A DNA stretch of 64,000 nt, from NCBI RefSeq assembly GCF_000718165.1, contig NZ_JOEY01000012.1:197946-261945 (forward strand), read 5' to 3'. Positions 1-8,683 of the stretch are shown here, one piece after another. The notes beneath the pieces are model-generated. The model was not told where the DNA came from, searched no databases, and saw only the letters and a program-made list of their open reading frames with translations. How positions within the stretch are numbered: the first letter of the stretch is position 1; each line of letters opens with the position of its first letter. This stretch comes from Streptomyces fulvoviolaceus. GTDB taxonomy: Bacteria; Actinomycetota; Actinomycetes; Streptomycetales; Streptomycetaceae. A program made the translations under genes and the position numbers.

Positions 1-1947
1 GCGGTCGCCGAGCTCGCCGATCAACTCCTCGTACGTCTCCCCGAGTTGCGCATCCTCGCCACCAGCCGCGAGCCGCTGGCGATCAACGGTGAGTCGCTGT
101 TCCACCTCGGTCCCCTGGACCTGCCCACGGGGTCCCCGGAGCCGGCCGAGGCGATGGAAGCGGCGGCGGTCCGGCTGTTCGTGGACCGGGCCGCCGGTGT
201 CCGGCAGGGCTTCACCCTCGACGAGTCGACCCTGGACGCCGTACTGGAGATCTGCCGGCGCCTCGACGGGATGCCGCTCGCCCTGGAGCTGGCCGCGGCC
301 AAGCTGCGCTCGATGGGGGTGGAGCAGATCGCGCGCCGGCTCGACGACCGGTTCCGCCTGCTCGCCTCCGGCAGCAGGACGGCCCTGCCACGCCAGCGCA
401 CCCTGCTGGCGATGGTCGAGTGGAGCTGGGACCTGCTCGACGAGCCGGAGCGGATCCTCGCCCGCAGACTGTCCGCCTTCCCCGGCGGGGCGACGCTCGC
501 GGCGCTCGAAGCGGTCTGCCCGGATGCGGAACTGCCCGCCGACGACGTGCTCTACGTGCTCTGCGCGCTGATCGAGAAGTCGCTGGTGCAGGAGGTGCGG
601 GACGCCGAGGGCGAGTCCCGCTACCGGATGCTGGAAACCGTCCGCGCGTACGCGGCCCGACGCCTGACCGAGTCCGGCGACGACCTCACGGCCCGCTTCA
701 CGGCGTACCACCTGGGCCTGGCACAGCGGCACGAACCGCTCCTGCGTACCGGCGAACAGCTGCGTGCCACCGCCGTCTTCGACACCGAGCACGACAACCT
801 CACGCACGCGCTACGGCTCGTACGCGAGGCCGGCGACCAGGAGACGGCGGTACGGTTCGGCGCCGCGATGTTCTGGTACTGGGGCATACGAGGGATGGGC
901 AGCCAACTCGAGACCCACCTGGTGGCCGTGGCCGACTCGGCCGCCGACCGGACGGCCTCGGGCGGCGACTCGGCGGTGGACCGTGAGTTCCGTCCCGCCG
1001 GGCTGCTCCTTCGTATGTCCCAGGTCGCCTTCGCGGGCAGCGCACCGACGCCCGACGATCTGCTCGCCTCGTCCGACCCGTGGGTGCGGGCCGGCGCCCA
1101 TCTCGCCAGGGACTTCGCCCTCACCGAGCAGGGCGACCTGGAGACCGGTGCGCAGTCGCGGATCGAGGCCTTGCGCGGCTTCGAGGCGGTGGGTGACCGC
1201 TGGGGGATCGTCCTCGCCCTGATGCCGATCGGCCGTGACCACTCCCTGCGCGGCGAGCACGCCCCGGCCGTCGCGGTCTTCGAACGGGCCGTCGTCCTCA
1301 GCTCCGAACTGGGCACCGAGGACTACCTCTACCTGAGCAAGGCCAGACTCGCCCGCGAGCGCCGGCGCAGCGGAGACCTCGACGGCGCCTTCCGTGATCT
1401 GCGCGCCGCACACCGCCAGGCCAGGGAGCGCGGCCAGCTGCGCCTCGAGGCCAACATCCTGGTCGGCCTCGCCAACGCGCACCGGATGTCCGGGGAGGTG
1501 GAGCAGGCGAACCGGACCCTGGACCACCTGGAGGCGCTGTCCCGCCGCCGCCCCGATCTCGCGGAACTCGCCCACGACCTGATCGTCAGCACCCGGATCG
1601 AGAACCGTCTCGCCGAGGGCCGCGCCGCCGAGGCGCGGGCGCTGCTGCCCGAGGCGGCGGGCGCGCTGTTCGGGCAGGGCGCCGGGGCGGGCCTCGCCTG
1701 GGTCGCCGAACTCCTGGGCGGTCTGCGGACGTTGGAGGGTGATCCGGTTACCGGAGCGACCTCCTTCGGGATCAGCGAGGTCATGCGCGGCGCCTTCGAC
1801 GCGGGTGAGCCGGAGCTCCAGGGCCATGTGTCCCGCATGGTCGAGGCCCTCGGGGAGGACGGCTACCGGGCCGCGTACGGGAAGGGGGCGACGATGCCCC
1901 GGGGCGAGGCACGCGACTGGCTGGAGCGGGAGGCCTTGGAAGGCTGA
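1..1947 (+). CDS. AfsR/SARP-type transcriptional regulator, C-terminal part (5' end outside window)
   Basis: The reading frame is open from base 1, so the N-terminus (expected HTH/BTAD and P-loop) is missing. The visible part opens with LPELRILATSREPL, the late NB-ARC/STAND ATPase motif of AfsR-like regulators. A winged-helix-like segment follows (LPRQRTLLAMVEWSWDLL), then about 400 residues of helical TPR-like repeats. Such proteins use ATP binding to control DNA binding at antibiotic or secondary-metabolite promoters. The gene is tail-to-tail with the ABC exporter operon at 2215-4091, whose promoter carries SARP-like heptamers (4149-4199). A link between them is inferred. A LuxR-type (LAL) regulator cannot be excluded without the N-terminus. 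Confidence 0.85.
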   Translation, partial: AVAELADQLLVRLPELRILATSREPLAINGESLFHLGPLDLPTGSPEPAEAMEAAAVRLFVDRAAGVRQGFTLDESTLDAVLEICRRLDGMPLALELAAAKLRSMGVEQIARRLDDRFRLLASGSRTALPRQRTLLAMVEWSWDLLDEPERILARRLSAFPGGATLAALEAVCPDAELPADDVLYVLCALIEKSLVQEVRDAEGESRYRMLETVRAYAARRLTESGDDLTARFTAYHLGLAQRHEPLLRTGEQLRATAVFDTEHDNLTHALRLVREAGDQETAVRFGAAMFWYWGIRGMGSQLETHLVAVADSAADRTASGGDSAVDREFRPAGLLLRMSQVAFAGSAPTPDDLLASSDPWVRAGAHLARDFALTEQGDLETGAQSRIEALRGFEAVGDRWGIVLALMPIGRDHSLRGEHAPAVAVFERAVVLSSELGTEDYLYLSKARLARERRRSGDLDGAFRDLRAAHRQARERGQLRLEANILVGLANAHRMSGEVEQANRTLDHLEALSRRRPDLAELAHDLIVSTRIENRLAEGRAAEARALLPEAAGALFGQGAGAGLAWVAELLGGLRTLEGDPVTGATSFGISEVMRGAFDAGEPELQGHVSRMVEALGEDGYRAAYGKGATMPRGEARDWLEREALEG

Positions 1948-1984
1948 GGGTTCGGGCGGTGGCGTCTGGTGGGTGGTGGGGGTG

Positions 1985-2190
1985 CGGTCGCCCGCGGCGG
2001 AGCCGCTGATGGATGCAGCTCGCCCCCGCCGCCCCTACCCGTCCCATCCCCCAGGGGCTGCTGCCCCTTCGACCCCGCTCCCAGGGGGCTCCCCGGCACT
2101 CAAAGGCCCCGCCCCCCACGGGCGGGTGGGGGCTCGGGACGGTGAAGGCCCCCTCGTCCTCAAACGCCGGACGGGCTGGGATGCACCGAC
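1985..2190. repeat. Composite Streptomyces intergenic repeat
   Basis: The gap between two convergent genes is filled by GC-rich repeat modules. A GCGGCGGAGCCGC palindrome with following bases recurs near 8650 and 52258. A 41-base block from 2020 recurs almost exactly, inverted, at 63960-64000. The module CCTCAAACGCCGGACGGGCTG (about 2158-2178) recurs near 63685 and inverted near 63902. Several internal inverted repeats could end transcription from both sides. No gene is seen here. Confidence 0.8.
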
Positions 2191-2214
2191 CGGCGTTCGA
2201 GAGGCGCCCCCTGG

Positions 2215-3048
2215 TCAGCCGTTGTTCTTGCGGTACGCCCGCATGGCCAGCGGGAGGAAGACGACGACCATGCCGGCCATCCAGGCGAGGCTGCCGGTCA
2301 GCGGTGAGGCGACCGCGCCGTCGCCGAGGAGGCCGCGGGTGGTGTCGGCCATCAGGGACACCGGGTTGACGTCGGACCAGGCCTGCAGCCAGCCGGGCAT
2401 GCCCTCGGGCTTGACGAAGACGCTGCTGGCGAAGGTGAGCGGCAGCACCAGGATGGTCATCAGGCCCTGCACGGAACCCGGGGTCTTGACCAGCATCCCG
2501 AGGTACACCGAGATCCAGGAGAAGGACATCGCGAAGGCGATGAGCAGACCGAGGGCGGCCAGCGCGGCCGGCACGGTGGTGTCGGGGCGGTACCCCATCA
2601 CCAGTGCGAGGACGATCAGGGTGCCCAGGCAGACGGCGTACCGGATGAAGTCGGCGAGCACGGCGCCGATCAGCGGGGCCGAGCGGGCGATCGGCATGGA
2701 CCGGAACCGGTCGAAGATCCCGGTGGCGGCGTCCGTGGTGAGGGCGACACCGATGCCGATGCTGGCCTGGAACACGGTCATGACCATGACGCCGGGGACA
2801 ACCCACTGCAGGTACGCGTCCGGGTCGCCGCCGGAGATCGCCTTGCCGAAGAGGTAGACGAACATCAGCAGGGAGATGATCGGGGTGAGGACCACATCGA
2901 CCAGCTGGATCGGGGACCTGAGGAACTTGGTGGCGCCCCGCCCGGCCAGGGCCAGGCTGTGGTGGAGCGTCGGCACGAGCCCGATCCGGGCCGGCTTGGT
3001 GTGTGCGGGCGTCGAAGCGGTGTCGGGGGCGAGGGTGTCAGTGGCCAT
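2215..3048 (-). CDS. DrrB-like ABC-2 transporter permease
   Basis: This 277-aa integral membrane protein has about six hydrophobic segments and an ABC-2 permease core (for example FRSMPIARSAPLIGAVLADF and the late WLQAWSDVNPVSLMADTTRG), typical of the daunorubicin-resistance DrrB family. It should form the membrane channel of an exporter with the ATPase encoded 41 bp upstream on the same strand. The start ATG has GGAAGG about 11 nt upstream. Substrate is unknown; drug or metabolite efflux is inferred from the family. Confidence 0.9.
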   Translation of the reverse strand: MATDTLAPDTASTPAHTKPARIGLVPTLHHSLALAGRGATKFLRSPIQLVDVVLTPIISLLMFVYLFGKAISGGDPDAYLQWVVPGVMVMTVFQASIGIGVALTTDAATGIFDRFRSMPIARSAPLIGAVLADFIRYAVCLGTLIVLALVMGYRPDTTVPAALAALGLLIAFAMSFSWISVYLGMLVKTPGSVQGLMTILVLPLTFASSVFVKPEGMPGWLQAWSDVNPVSLMADTTRGLLGDGAVASPLTGSLAWMAGMVVVFLPLAMRAYRKNNG

Positions 3049-3089
3049 GGCTGTGCAGTCCTTCCGGTAAGAGCGGGGCAGGCAGGGGG

Positions 3090-4091
3090 TCAGGCAACGG
3101 CGGGTTCGGCGTCCGGGGCGGCGGGTTCGGCGTCCGGGGCGGCGGGTTCGGCGTCCGGGGCGGCGGGTGCGTGGCCGGTCAGGGCGAGGAACACCTCGTC
3201 CAGGCTGGGCAGCCGCAGACCGAGCTCGTCGGCCGAGAGGCCGGCGCCGTCGAGCCGGCGGGCGACCGCGGAGACCAGCAGCGGCTCGTCGGCCGGCACG
3301 GTCAGCACACCCGACTCCTCGGCGGGGGTGTGCCCGGACAGTTCGGCCAGGATCGCGGCCACCTGCGGTACGTCGGCCGGCATGCTCGGGCGGACCTGAA
3401 GGATCTGTCCGCCGACGCGGCGCTTGAGCTCACCGGGCCGGCCCTCGGCGACCTTGCGGCCCTTGTCGAACACCGTGATGGAGTCGGCGAGCTGGTCGGC
3501 CTCCTCCAGGTACTGCGTGGTGAGCAGGACCGTGGAGCCGTCCGCGACCAGCCTCTTGACCACGTCCCAGACCTCCTGGCGGGCGTGCGGGTCGAGGCCC
3601 GTGGTGGGCTCGTCCAGGAAGAGGATCCGGGGCCGGCCCACCAGGCTCGCGGCCAGATCGAGCCGCCGACGCATACCGCCGGAGAAGGTGGCGATGGGAC
3701 GCTTCGCGGCCTCGGCGAGCGAGAACTTCTCCAGGAGCTCCGCCGCCCGGGCCTTCGCGTCCCGCCGGGACAGACCGAGCAGCCGGCCGATCAGGACCAG
3801 GTTCTCGGCGCCGGACAGCGTCTCGTCCACCGAGGCGTACTGGCCGGTCAGACCGATCAGCTGCCGCACCCGCACCGGGTCCTTGGCGATGTCATGCCCT
3901 CCGATGACCGCGTGGCCCGCGTCGGGCCGCAGCAGCGTGGCCAGGATGCGCACGGTGGTGGTCTTGCCGGCGCCGTTGGGGCCCAGGACGCCGACGACCT
4001 TGCCGGCCGGGACCTCCAGGTCCACCCCGTCCAGGGCGGTGGAGTCCCCGTACTTCTTGACCAGTCCCTCGGCCCGGATCGCGTAATCCAT
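3090..4091 (-). CDS. DrrA-like ABC transporter ATP-binding protein
   Basis: This 333-aa nucleotide-binding protein begins MDYAIRAEGLVKKYG. It shows Walker A GPNGAGKTTT, signature FSGGMRRRLDLA, Walker B ILFLDEPTTGLDP and an H-loop after LLTTQYLEEAD. The C-terminal DrrA-type regulatory domain ends in an Ala/Pro/Asp/Glu tail made by three 21-bp direct repeats (3099-3161). I chose the ATG at 4091 because GAGGAG lies 7 nt upstream; an ATG 29 codons earlier has no such site. It probably energises the permease at 2215-3048. The SARP-like repeats at 4149-4199 lie just upstream. Confidence 0.93.
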   Translation of the reverse strand: MDYAIRAEGLVKKYGDSTALDGVDLEVPAGKVVGVLGPNGAGKTTTVRILATLLRPDAGHAVIGGHDIAKDPVRVRQLIGLTGQYASVDETLSGAENLVLIGRLLGLSRRDAKARAAELLEKFSLAEAAKRPIATFSGGMRRRLDLAASLVGRPRILFLDEPTTGLDPHARQEVWDVVKRLVADGSTVLLTTQYLEEADQLADSITVFDKGRKVAEGRPGELKRRVGGQILQVRPSMPADVPQVAAILAELSGHTPAEESGVLTVPADEPLLVSAVARRLDGAGLSADELGLRLPSLDEVFLALTGHAPAAPDAEPAAPDAEPAAPDAEPAVA

Positions 4092-4148
4092 CGTCGACTC
4101 CTCGTCAGCTGTCTGCCGTTCTCGATGGGCAGGACTCTGCCGGGGAGT

Positions 4149-4199
4149 GCTGACAGCCCACGGACAAGACGCTGACAAGGGCCGCCGGGTGCGCTGACA
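4149..4199 (-). promoter_or_regulatory. Heptamer direct repeats, SARP-like operator of the drrAB-like operon
   Basis: On the minus strand TGTCAGC occurs at 4199-4193, 4177-4171 and 4155-4149, exactly 22 bp apart. A fourth copy, TGTCCGT, sits at 4166-4160, so the last three heptamers have an 11-bp period with 4-bp spacers, the classical SARP arrangement. A weak -10 (CAGAGT, 4138-4133) follows the last heptamer by 10 nt. An oppositely oriented half-site lies at 4213-4219. Confidence 0.6.
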
Positions 4200-4219
4200 G
4201 GACGTACGAAGGCTGTCAG

Positions 4220-4595
4220 GAGAGAGCTTCTACATGCCCATGACCAGCCATGACAGAGATCACAGAGGTGGTCGCGACAGGCGTGAACCAGACGGGCTCG
4301 CGGTCCGTATGGATGTCCACAACGGCTCCACAAGGTCCCCACAGGCGCCACAATGAACGCGTATGACCGGTAAACACCGCGTTTCGCATCTTGCGATCAT
4401 GATGAACACCGTAGAACCCTGGTTATCAAGATGCTGCGTATACGCGGCAGTTGGGGGGCAAGGAGCCGGTTGCCGGGCTTGCGGGGTGAGGGACCCCGTT
4501 CCGGACGGGTGCCGAGGGGGGCATCCTGCAACCGGAAGGTCGCAGTTGCATGTCTAATGCTGTGGAGAATGTGGTGACTGCGGCCCACCACTGAT
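4220..4595. other. Intergenic region upstream of cslA, no gene seen
   Basis: This sequence lies between the divergent ABC operon and cslA. It has unusually many AT-containing stretches (for example around 4325-4430), as expected for promoter DNA. Short open frames here lack codon bias and ribosome binding sites, so I call none. The cslA promoter is probably near 4545-4575 but I cannot place it exactly. Confidence 0.5.
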
Positions 4596-4663
4596 ACGTC
4601 TGTGAAGGTCGAGGGGGATCTCGAGCAGACGTAAGGAAACGACATACACGCGCACCTGCGTGT
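4596..4663 (+). promoter_or_regulatory. Two stem-loops in the cslA leader
   Basis: The first hairpin pairs ACGTCTG (4596-4602) with CAGACGT (4626-4632) and holds an inner TCGAG/CTCGA stem. The second pairs ACACGC (4646-4651) with GCGTGT (4658-4663) and ends one base before the GGGGGGA Shine-Dalgarno sequence (4665-4671). Position next to the ribosome binding site suggests translational control; no known riboswitch class is recognised. Confidence 0.5.
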
Positions 4664-4676
4664 GGGGGGATGACTC

Positions 4677-6659
4677 ATGACGTCGACGCCGACGGGCGCC
4701 CGGCAGAACTTCGACCCGTCAGAAACCACTCAACTCAGGGTGCCCGGACATCGGACGGGCACCTTCCGCCGCATCAAGAAGACGCTGCCCAAGTACGACT
4801 ACGAGCACTACAGCCGGCTGGCCGGCCCCCTCACACAGCCCGACCCGAACAAGCCGTACAAGGTGCAGTACCGGTCACTGATCTCTCAGGAGCCGCATCG
4901 CCTCAGGGTCGCCCTGATGCTCGCCGCCGCACCGCTGCTGTCCCTGGTCCTGCTGGCCTGGCTGCTGCAGCCCGAGCACTGGACCGAGCGGGACTACGTG
5001 GAATTCGAGTGGCTGCCCGCGCTCGACATCGTGATGCTCGTCTCGATCGGCCTGATCGAGTTCTTCCGCTGCATGAACGTGCTGTCGAACGCACACGCCA
5101 CCCTGGTCGCCCGCGACCCGATCCCGGTCGTGCCCGAGACCGGCACGAGAGTGGCGTTCCTGACCTCCTTCGTGCCCGGCAAGGAGCCGTTGGAGATGGT
5201 GACGAAGACCCTGGAGGCCGCGGTCAAACTGCGCCACCGGGGCCTTCTGCATGTCTGGCTCCTCGACGAGGGCGACGATCCGGACGTCAAGGAGGTCTGC
5301 GCCCGGCTCGGCGTGCACCACTTCTCCCGCAAGGGCGTCGCGAAGTGGAACCAGGCCAAGGGCCCGCACCGCGCCAAGACCAAGCACGGCAACTACAACG
5401 CCTGGCTGGATGCGCACGGCGACGACTACGACTTCTTCGCCTCGGTCGACACCGACCACGTGCCGCTGCCCAACTACCTGGAGCGGATGCTCGGCTTCTT
5501 CCGCGACCCGAACATCGGCTTCGTCATCGGCCCGCAGGTCTACGGCAACTACGACAACTTCGTCACCAAGGCCGCCGAGTCGCAGCAGTTCCTCTTCCAC
5601 GCGCTGATCCAGCGCGCCGGCAACAGGTACGGCTCCCCGATGTTCGTGGGCACCTCGAACGCCGTACGCATCAAGGCGCTCAAGCAGATCGGCGGCCTGT
5701 ACGACTCGATCACCGAGGACATGGCCACCGGCTTCGAGATCCACCGGCACAAGAACCCGGCGACCGGCAAGAAGTGGCGCTCGGTGTACACCCCGGACGT
5801 GCTCGCGGTCGGTGAGGGTCCGAGCGCCTGGACGGACTTCTTCACCCAGCAGATGCGCTGGTCCCGGGGCACCTACGAGACGATCCTCAAGCAGTACTGG
5901 AAGGGCTGGTACTCGCTGCCGCCGAGCAAGCTCTTCAACTACACGATGATGATCATCTTCTACCCGATGTCCGCCCTCAACTGGATCCTGGCGGCGATCA
6001 GTTGCGCGCTGTTCCTGGGTCTGGGCGCCTCGGGTGTGAACATCGACCCGACCGTGTGGCTGATGCTCTACGGCAACGCCTCGGCACTGCAGATCGGCCT
6101 GTACATCTGGAACCGCAGGCACAACGTCTCCCCGCACGAGCCGGAGGGCTCCGGCGGTGTGGCCGGCATGGTGATGTCCGCGCTGTCGGCGCCGCTCTAC
6201 GCGAAGGCGCTGGTCGACGCCGTCCTCCGCCGCAAGAGCAAGTTCGTGGTCACCCCGAAGGGCGATTCGGCCAGCCCGGACAGGTGGTTCGGTACCTTCC
6301 GGTACCACTGGTACTTCATCCTGATCTTCGGCGGGTCCATCACCGCCGGCTTCGTGTACGGGCACTCGCACCCCGCGATGATCATCTGGGCGATCTTCGC
6401 CATGCTGATCACCGCGACACCGATCTTCGTCTGGCGGCACATGCTGCGTCAGGCGAAGAAGAAGTCGGCCGACGAGCCGCAGGAGCCGCAGGGGCCGGTG
6501 GTTCCGCCGCAGCAGCAGTACCAGCCGCAGCCGCTGCCCACCCCCGCCCCGCACGCCCCGGCGCAGAAGCCGAGCTGGGCCGCCTCGAACGCGGGCAACG
6601 GGGGAAACGACCAGACCATGCAAATTGCCCTTGGTGGACTTGGGGGACGTAAGGAATGA
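4677..6659 (+). CDS. cslA: Cellulose-synthase-like glycosyltransferase CslA
   Basis: This is a 660-aa membrane family 2 glycosyltransferase. Two hydrophobic segments (about 79-97 and 112-130) precede the catalytic domain. Its signatures are DEGDDPD (about 197), SVDTDH (about 256), TED (about 345) and QQMRW (about 390), the D,D,D,QxxRW set of processive beta-glycan synthases. Further TM segments and a Pro/Gln-rich cytosolic tail follow. In Streptomyces CslA makes a beta-glucan at hyphal tips together with GlxA. The stop overlaps the glxA start (ATGA). The length fits the S. coelicolor and S. lividans proteins, and two leader hairpins precede the start. Confidence 0.95.
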   Translation: MTSTPTGARQNFDPSETTQLRVPGHRTGTFRRIKKTLPKYDYEHYSRLAGPLTQPDPNKPYKVQYRSLISQEPHRLRVALMLAAAPLLSLVLLAWLLQPEHWTERDYVEFEWLPALDIVMLVSIGLIEFFRCMNVLSNAHATLVARDPIPVVPETGTRVAFLTSFVPGKEPLEMVTKTLEAAVKLRHRGLLHVWLLDEGDDPDVKEVCARLGVHHFSRKGVAKWNQAKGPHRAKTKHGNYNAWLDAHGDDYDFFASVDTDHVPLPNYLERMLGFFRDPNIGFVIGPQVYGNYDNFVTKAAESQQFLFHALIQRAGNRYGSPMFVGTSNAVRIKALKQIGGLYDSITEDMATGFEIHRHKNPATGKKWRSVYTPDVLAVGEGPSAWTDFFTQQMRWSRGTYETILKQYWKGWYSLPPSKLFNYTMMIIFYPMSALNWILAAISCALFLGLGASGVNIDPTVWLMLYGNASALQIGLYIWNRRHNVSPHEPEGSGGVAGMVMSALSAPLYAKALVDAVLRRKSKFVVTPKGDSASPDRWFGTFRYHWYFILIFGGSITAGFVYGHSHPAMIIWAIFAMLITATPIFVWRHMLRQAKKKSADEPQEPQGPVVPPQQQYQPQPLPTPAPHAPAQKPSWAASNAGNGGNDQTMQIALGGLGGRKE

Positions 6660-8593
6660 ACGACCGTGCAGGCCGCCGCCGCGCCCGTCGACTCGCGATA
6701 GGTACGGCGGTGGTGCTCGCGCTGGCCGGGATGAACGGGCCGTGGCTGTACCGCTTCGGGACCGAGAAATACCACCAGTACCAAATCAACAGACCCGAGT
6801 ACAAAGCCGAGAACGGCAAGTGGGAGACCCTGGAGTTCCCCAAGGAGTTCCGCCAGAACACCATCCACGCGGCGCTGTTGCGCACCGGGAAGGTGCTGCT
6901 GGTGGCGGGGTCCGGCAACAACCAGGACAACTTCAATGCGAAGAAGTTCGACAGCCGGATCTGGGACCCGGTCAAGGGCACCATCAAGAAGATCCCGACG
7001 CCCAAGGACCTGTTCTGCACCGGCCACACGCAGCTCGCCAACGGCAACCTGCTGATCGCGGGCGGTACGAAGCGGTACGAGAAGCTGAAGGGTGATGTCA
7101 CCAAGGCCGGTGGCCTGATGATCGTCCACAACGAGAACCCGGACGAGCCGATCACCCTGCCGGCGGGCACCAAGTTCACCGGCAAGGAGAACGGCCAGAC
7201 CTTCGTGTCGAAGGACCCGGTCGTCGTCGAGCGGGCCGAGAAGGTCTTCGACAAGAAGACCGGCAAGTTCGAACGCAACGACCCGGGCCTCGGCCGTATC
7301 TACGTCGAGGCGCAGAAGTCCGGCCGCAAGTACGAGACCGGCACCCAGGACAACTACCGGATCCAGGGCCTGACCGGCACGGCTGCCCGCAACACCTACG
7401 GCATCGCGCAGAAGCTCGCGCTCGACAAGAAGGACTTCCAGGGGATCCGGGACGCCTTCGAGTTCGACCCGGTGGCCGAGAAGTACATCAAGGTCGACCC
7501 GATGAAGGAGGCCCGCTGGTACCCGACGCTCACCACCCTGAGCGACGGCAAGATCCTCAGCGTCTCCGGCCTCGACGACATCGGTCAGCTGGTGCCGGGC
7601 AAGAACGAGGTCTTCGACCCGGAGACCAAGAAGTGGACGTACCTGCCGAAGATCCGTCAGTTCCCGACGTACCCCGCGCTGTTCCTGATGCAGAACGGCA
7701 AGATCTTCTACTCGGGCGCGAACGCGGGCTACGGGCCGGACGACGTGGGACGTGACCCCGGTGTCTGGGACGTGGACACCAACAAGTTCACCAAGGTGCC
7801 CGGGCTGAGCGACGCGAACATGCTGGAGACCGCCAACACGGTCCTGCTGCCGCCCGCTCAGGACGAGAAGTACATGGTGATCGGCGGCGGCGGGGTCGGC
7901 GAGTCCAAGCTGTCCAGCAACAAGACCCGGATCGTCGATCTCAAGGCGGACAGCCCGAGGTTCGTGGACGGGCCGACGCTGGAGAAGGGGACGAGGTATC
8001 CGCAGGCGTCCGTGCTGCCGGACGACACCGTGCTGGTGTCGGGCGGTTCGGAGGACTATCGCGGGCGCGGTGACTCCAACATCCTGCAGGCGCGGCTGTA
8101 CCACCCGGACACGAACACGTTCGAGTCCGTCGCCGATCCGTTGGTGGGGCGGAACTACCACTCCGGGTCACTGCTGCTGCCCGACGGGCGGGTGATGTTC
8201 TTCGGGTCCGACTCGCTGTACGGCGACAAGGCGAACACCAAGCCGGGTACGTTCGAGCAGCGGATCGAGATCTACACGCCGCCGTATCTCTACCGGGACG
8301 CGCAGCCCTCGCTGTCGGGCGGGCCGCAGACCATCGCGCGCGGCGCGTCCGGGACGTTCACCTCGAAGCACGCTTCGACGATCAAGAAGGTGCGGTTGAT
8401 TCGGCCGAGCGCGTCCACGCACGTCACGGATGTCGACCAGCGGTCCATCGCACTGGACTTCACCGTGTCCGGCGACAAGATCAAGGTGAACGTGCCGAAG
8501 AACAAGAACCTTGTTCAGTCGGGGTGGTACATGCTGTTCGTCGATGACGATCAGGGGACGCCCAGTAAGGCGCAGTGGGTGAAGGTGCCGTAG
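6656..8593 (+). CDS. glxA: GlxA, galactose-oxidase-like copper radical oxidase
   Basis: This 645-aa protein has an N-terminal membrane anchor (about 12-29), Kelch-type beta repeats and a C-terminal domain. Cys121 (DLFCTGH) and the adjacent Trp288-Tyr289 (ARWYPT) match residues expected for the Tyr-Cys radical cofactor and its stacking tryptophan. YHSGS and STHVTD supply the expected further Cu ligands (Tyr, His, His). In Streptomyces GlxA acts with CslA in glycan deposition at hyphal tips, development and morphology. It is translationally coupled to cslA by a 4-bp overlap. The natural substrate is not evident from sequence. Confidence 0.95.
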   Translation: MNDRAGRRRARRLAIGTAVVLALAGMNGPWLYRFGTEKYHQYQINRPEYKAENGKWETLEFPKEFRQNTIHAALLRTGKVLLVAGSGNNQDNFNAKKFDSRIWDPVKGTIKKIPTPKDLFCTGHTQLANGNLLIAGGTKRYEKLKGDVTKAGGLMIVHNENPDEPITLPAGTKFTGKENGQTFVSKDPVVVERAEKVFDKKTGKFERNDPGLGRIYVEAQKSGRKYETGTQDNYRIQGLTGTAARNTYGIAQKLALDKKDFQGIRDAFEFDPVAEKYIKVDPMKEARWYPTLTTLSDGKILSVSGLDDIGQLVPGKNEVFDPETKKWTYLPKIRQFPTYPALFLMQNGKIFYSGANAGYGPDDVGRDPGVWDVDTNKFTKVPGLSDANMLETANTVLLPPAQDEKYMVIGGGGVGESKLSSNKTRIVDLKADSPRFVDGPTLEKGTRYPQASVLPDDTVLVSGGSEDYRGRGDSNILQARLYHPDTNTFESVADPLVGRNYHSGSLLLPDGRVMFFGSDSLYGDKANTKPGTFEQRIEIYTPPYLYRDAQPSLSGGPQTIARGASGTFTSKHASTIKKVRLIRPSASTHVTDVDQRSIALDFTVSGDKIKVNVPKNKNLVQSGWYMLFVDDDQGTPSKAQWVKVP

Positions 8594-8629
8594 CGCTCCC
8601 GCGGGTTCCTGGTTGGGTGCGGGAGCGCT
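8592..8629. terminator. Bidirectional hairpin between glxA and cslZ
   Basis: A perfect 11-bp stem, AGCGCTCCCGC (8592-8602) with GCGGGAGCGCT (8619-8629), encloses a 16-nt loop and starts inside the glxA stop codon. It lies between convergent genes. There is no U-run, as is usual in this genus. Confidence 0.75.
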
Positions 8630-8630
8630 G

Positions 8631-8683
8631 TGGCTGGTCGCGCACGCGCGGCGGAGCCGCACATGTCACAGCCCCGCACCCCT
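8631..8683. repeat. Dispersed intergenic repeat copy
   Basis: The block GGCTGGTCGCGC...GCGGCGGAGCCGC...CAGCCCCGC has a close relative at 52240-52294 and a partial one near 1990. Each copy sits after a gene end between convergent genes. Confidence 0.7.

Noticed and set aside
4875..6623. A 582-codon minus-strand frame opposite cslA
   Set aside because: A high-GC shadow frame; cslA shows clear family 2 glycosyltransferase motifs.
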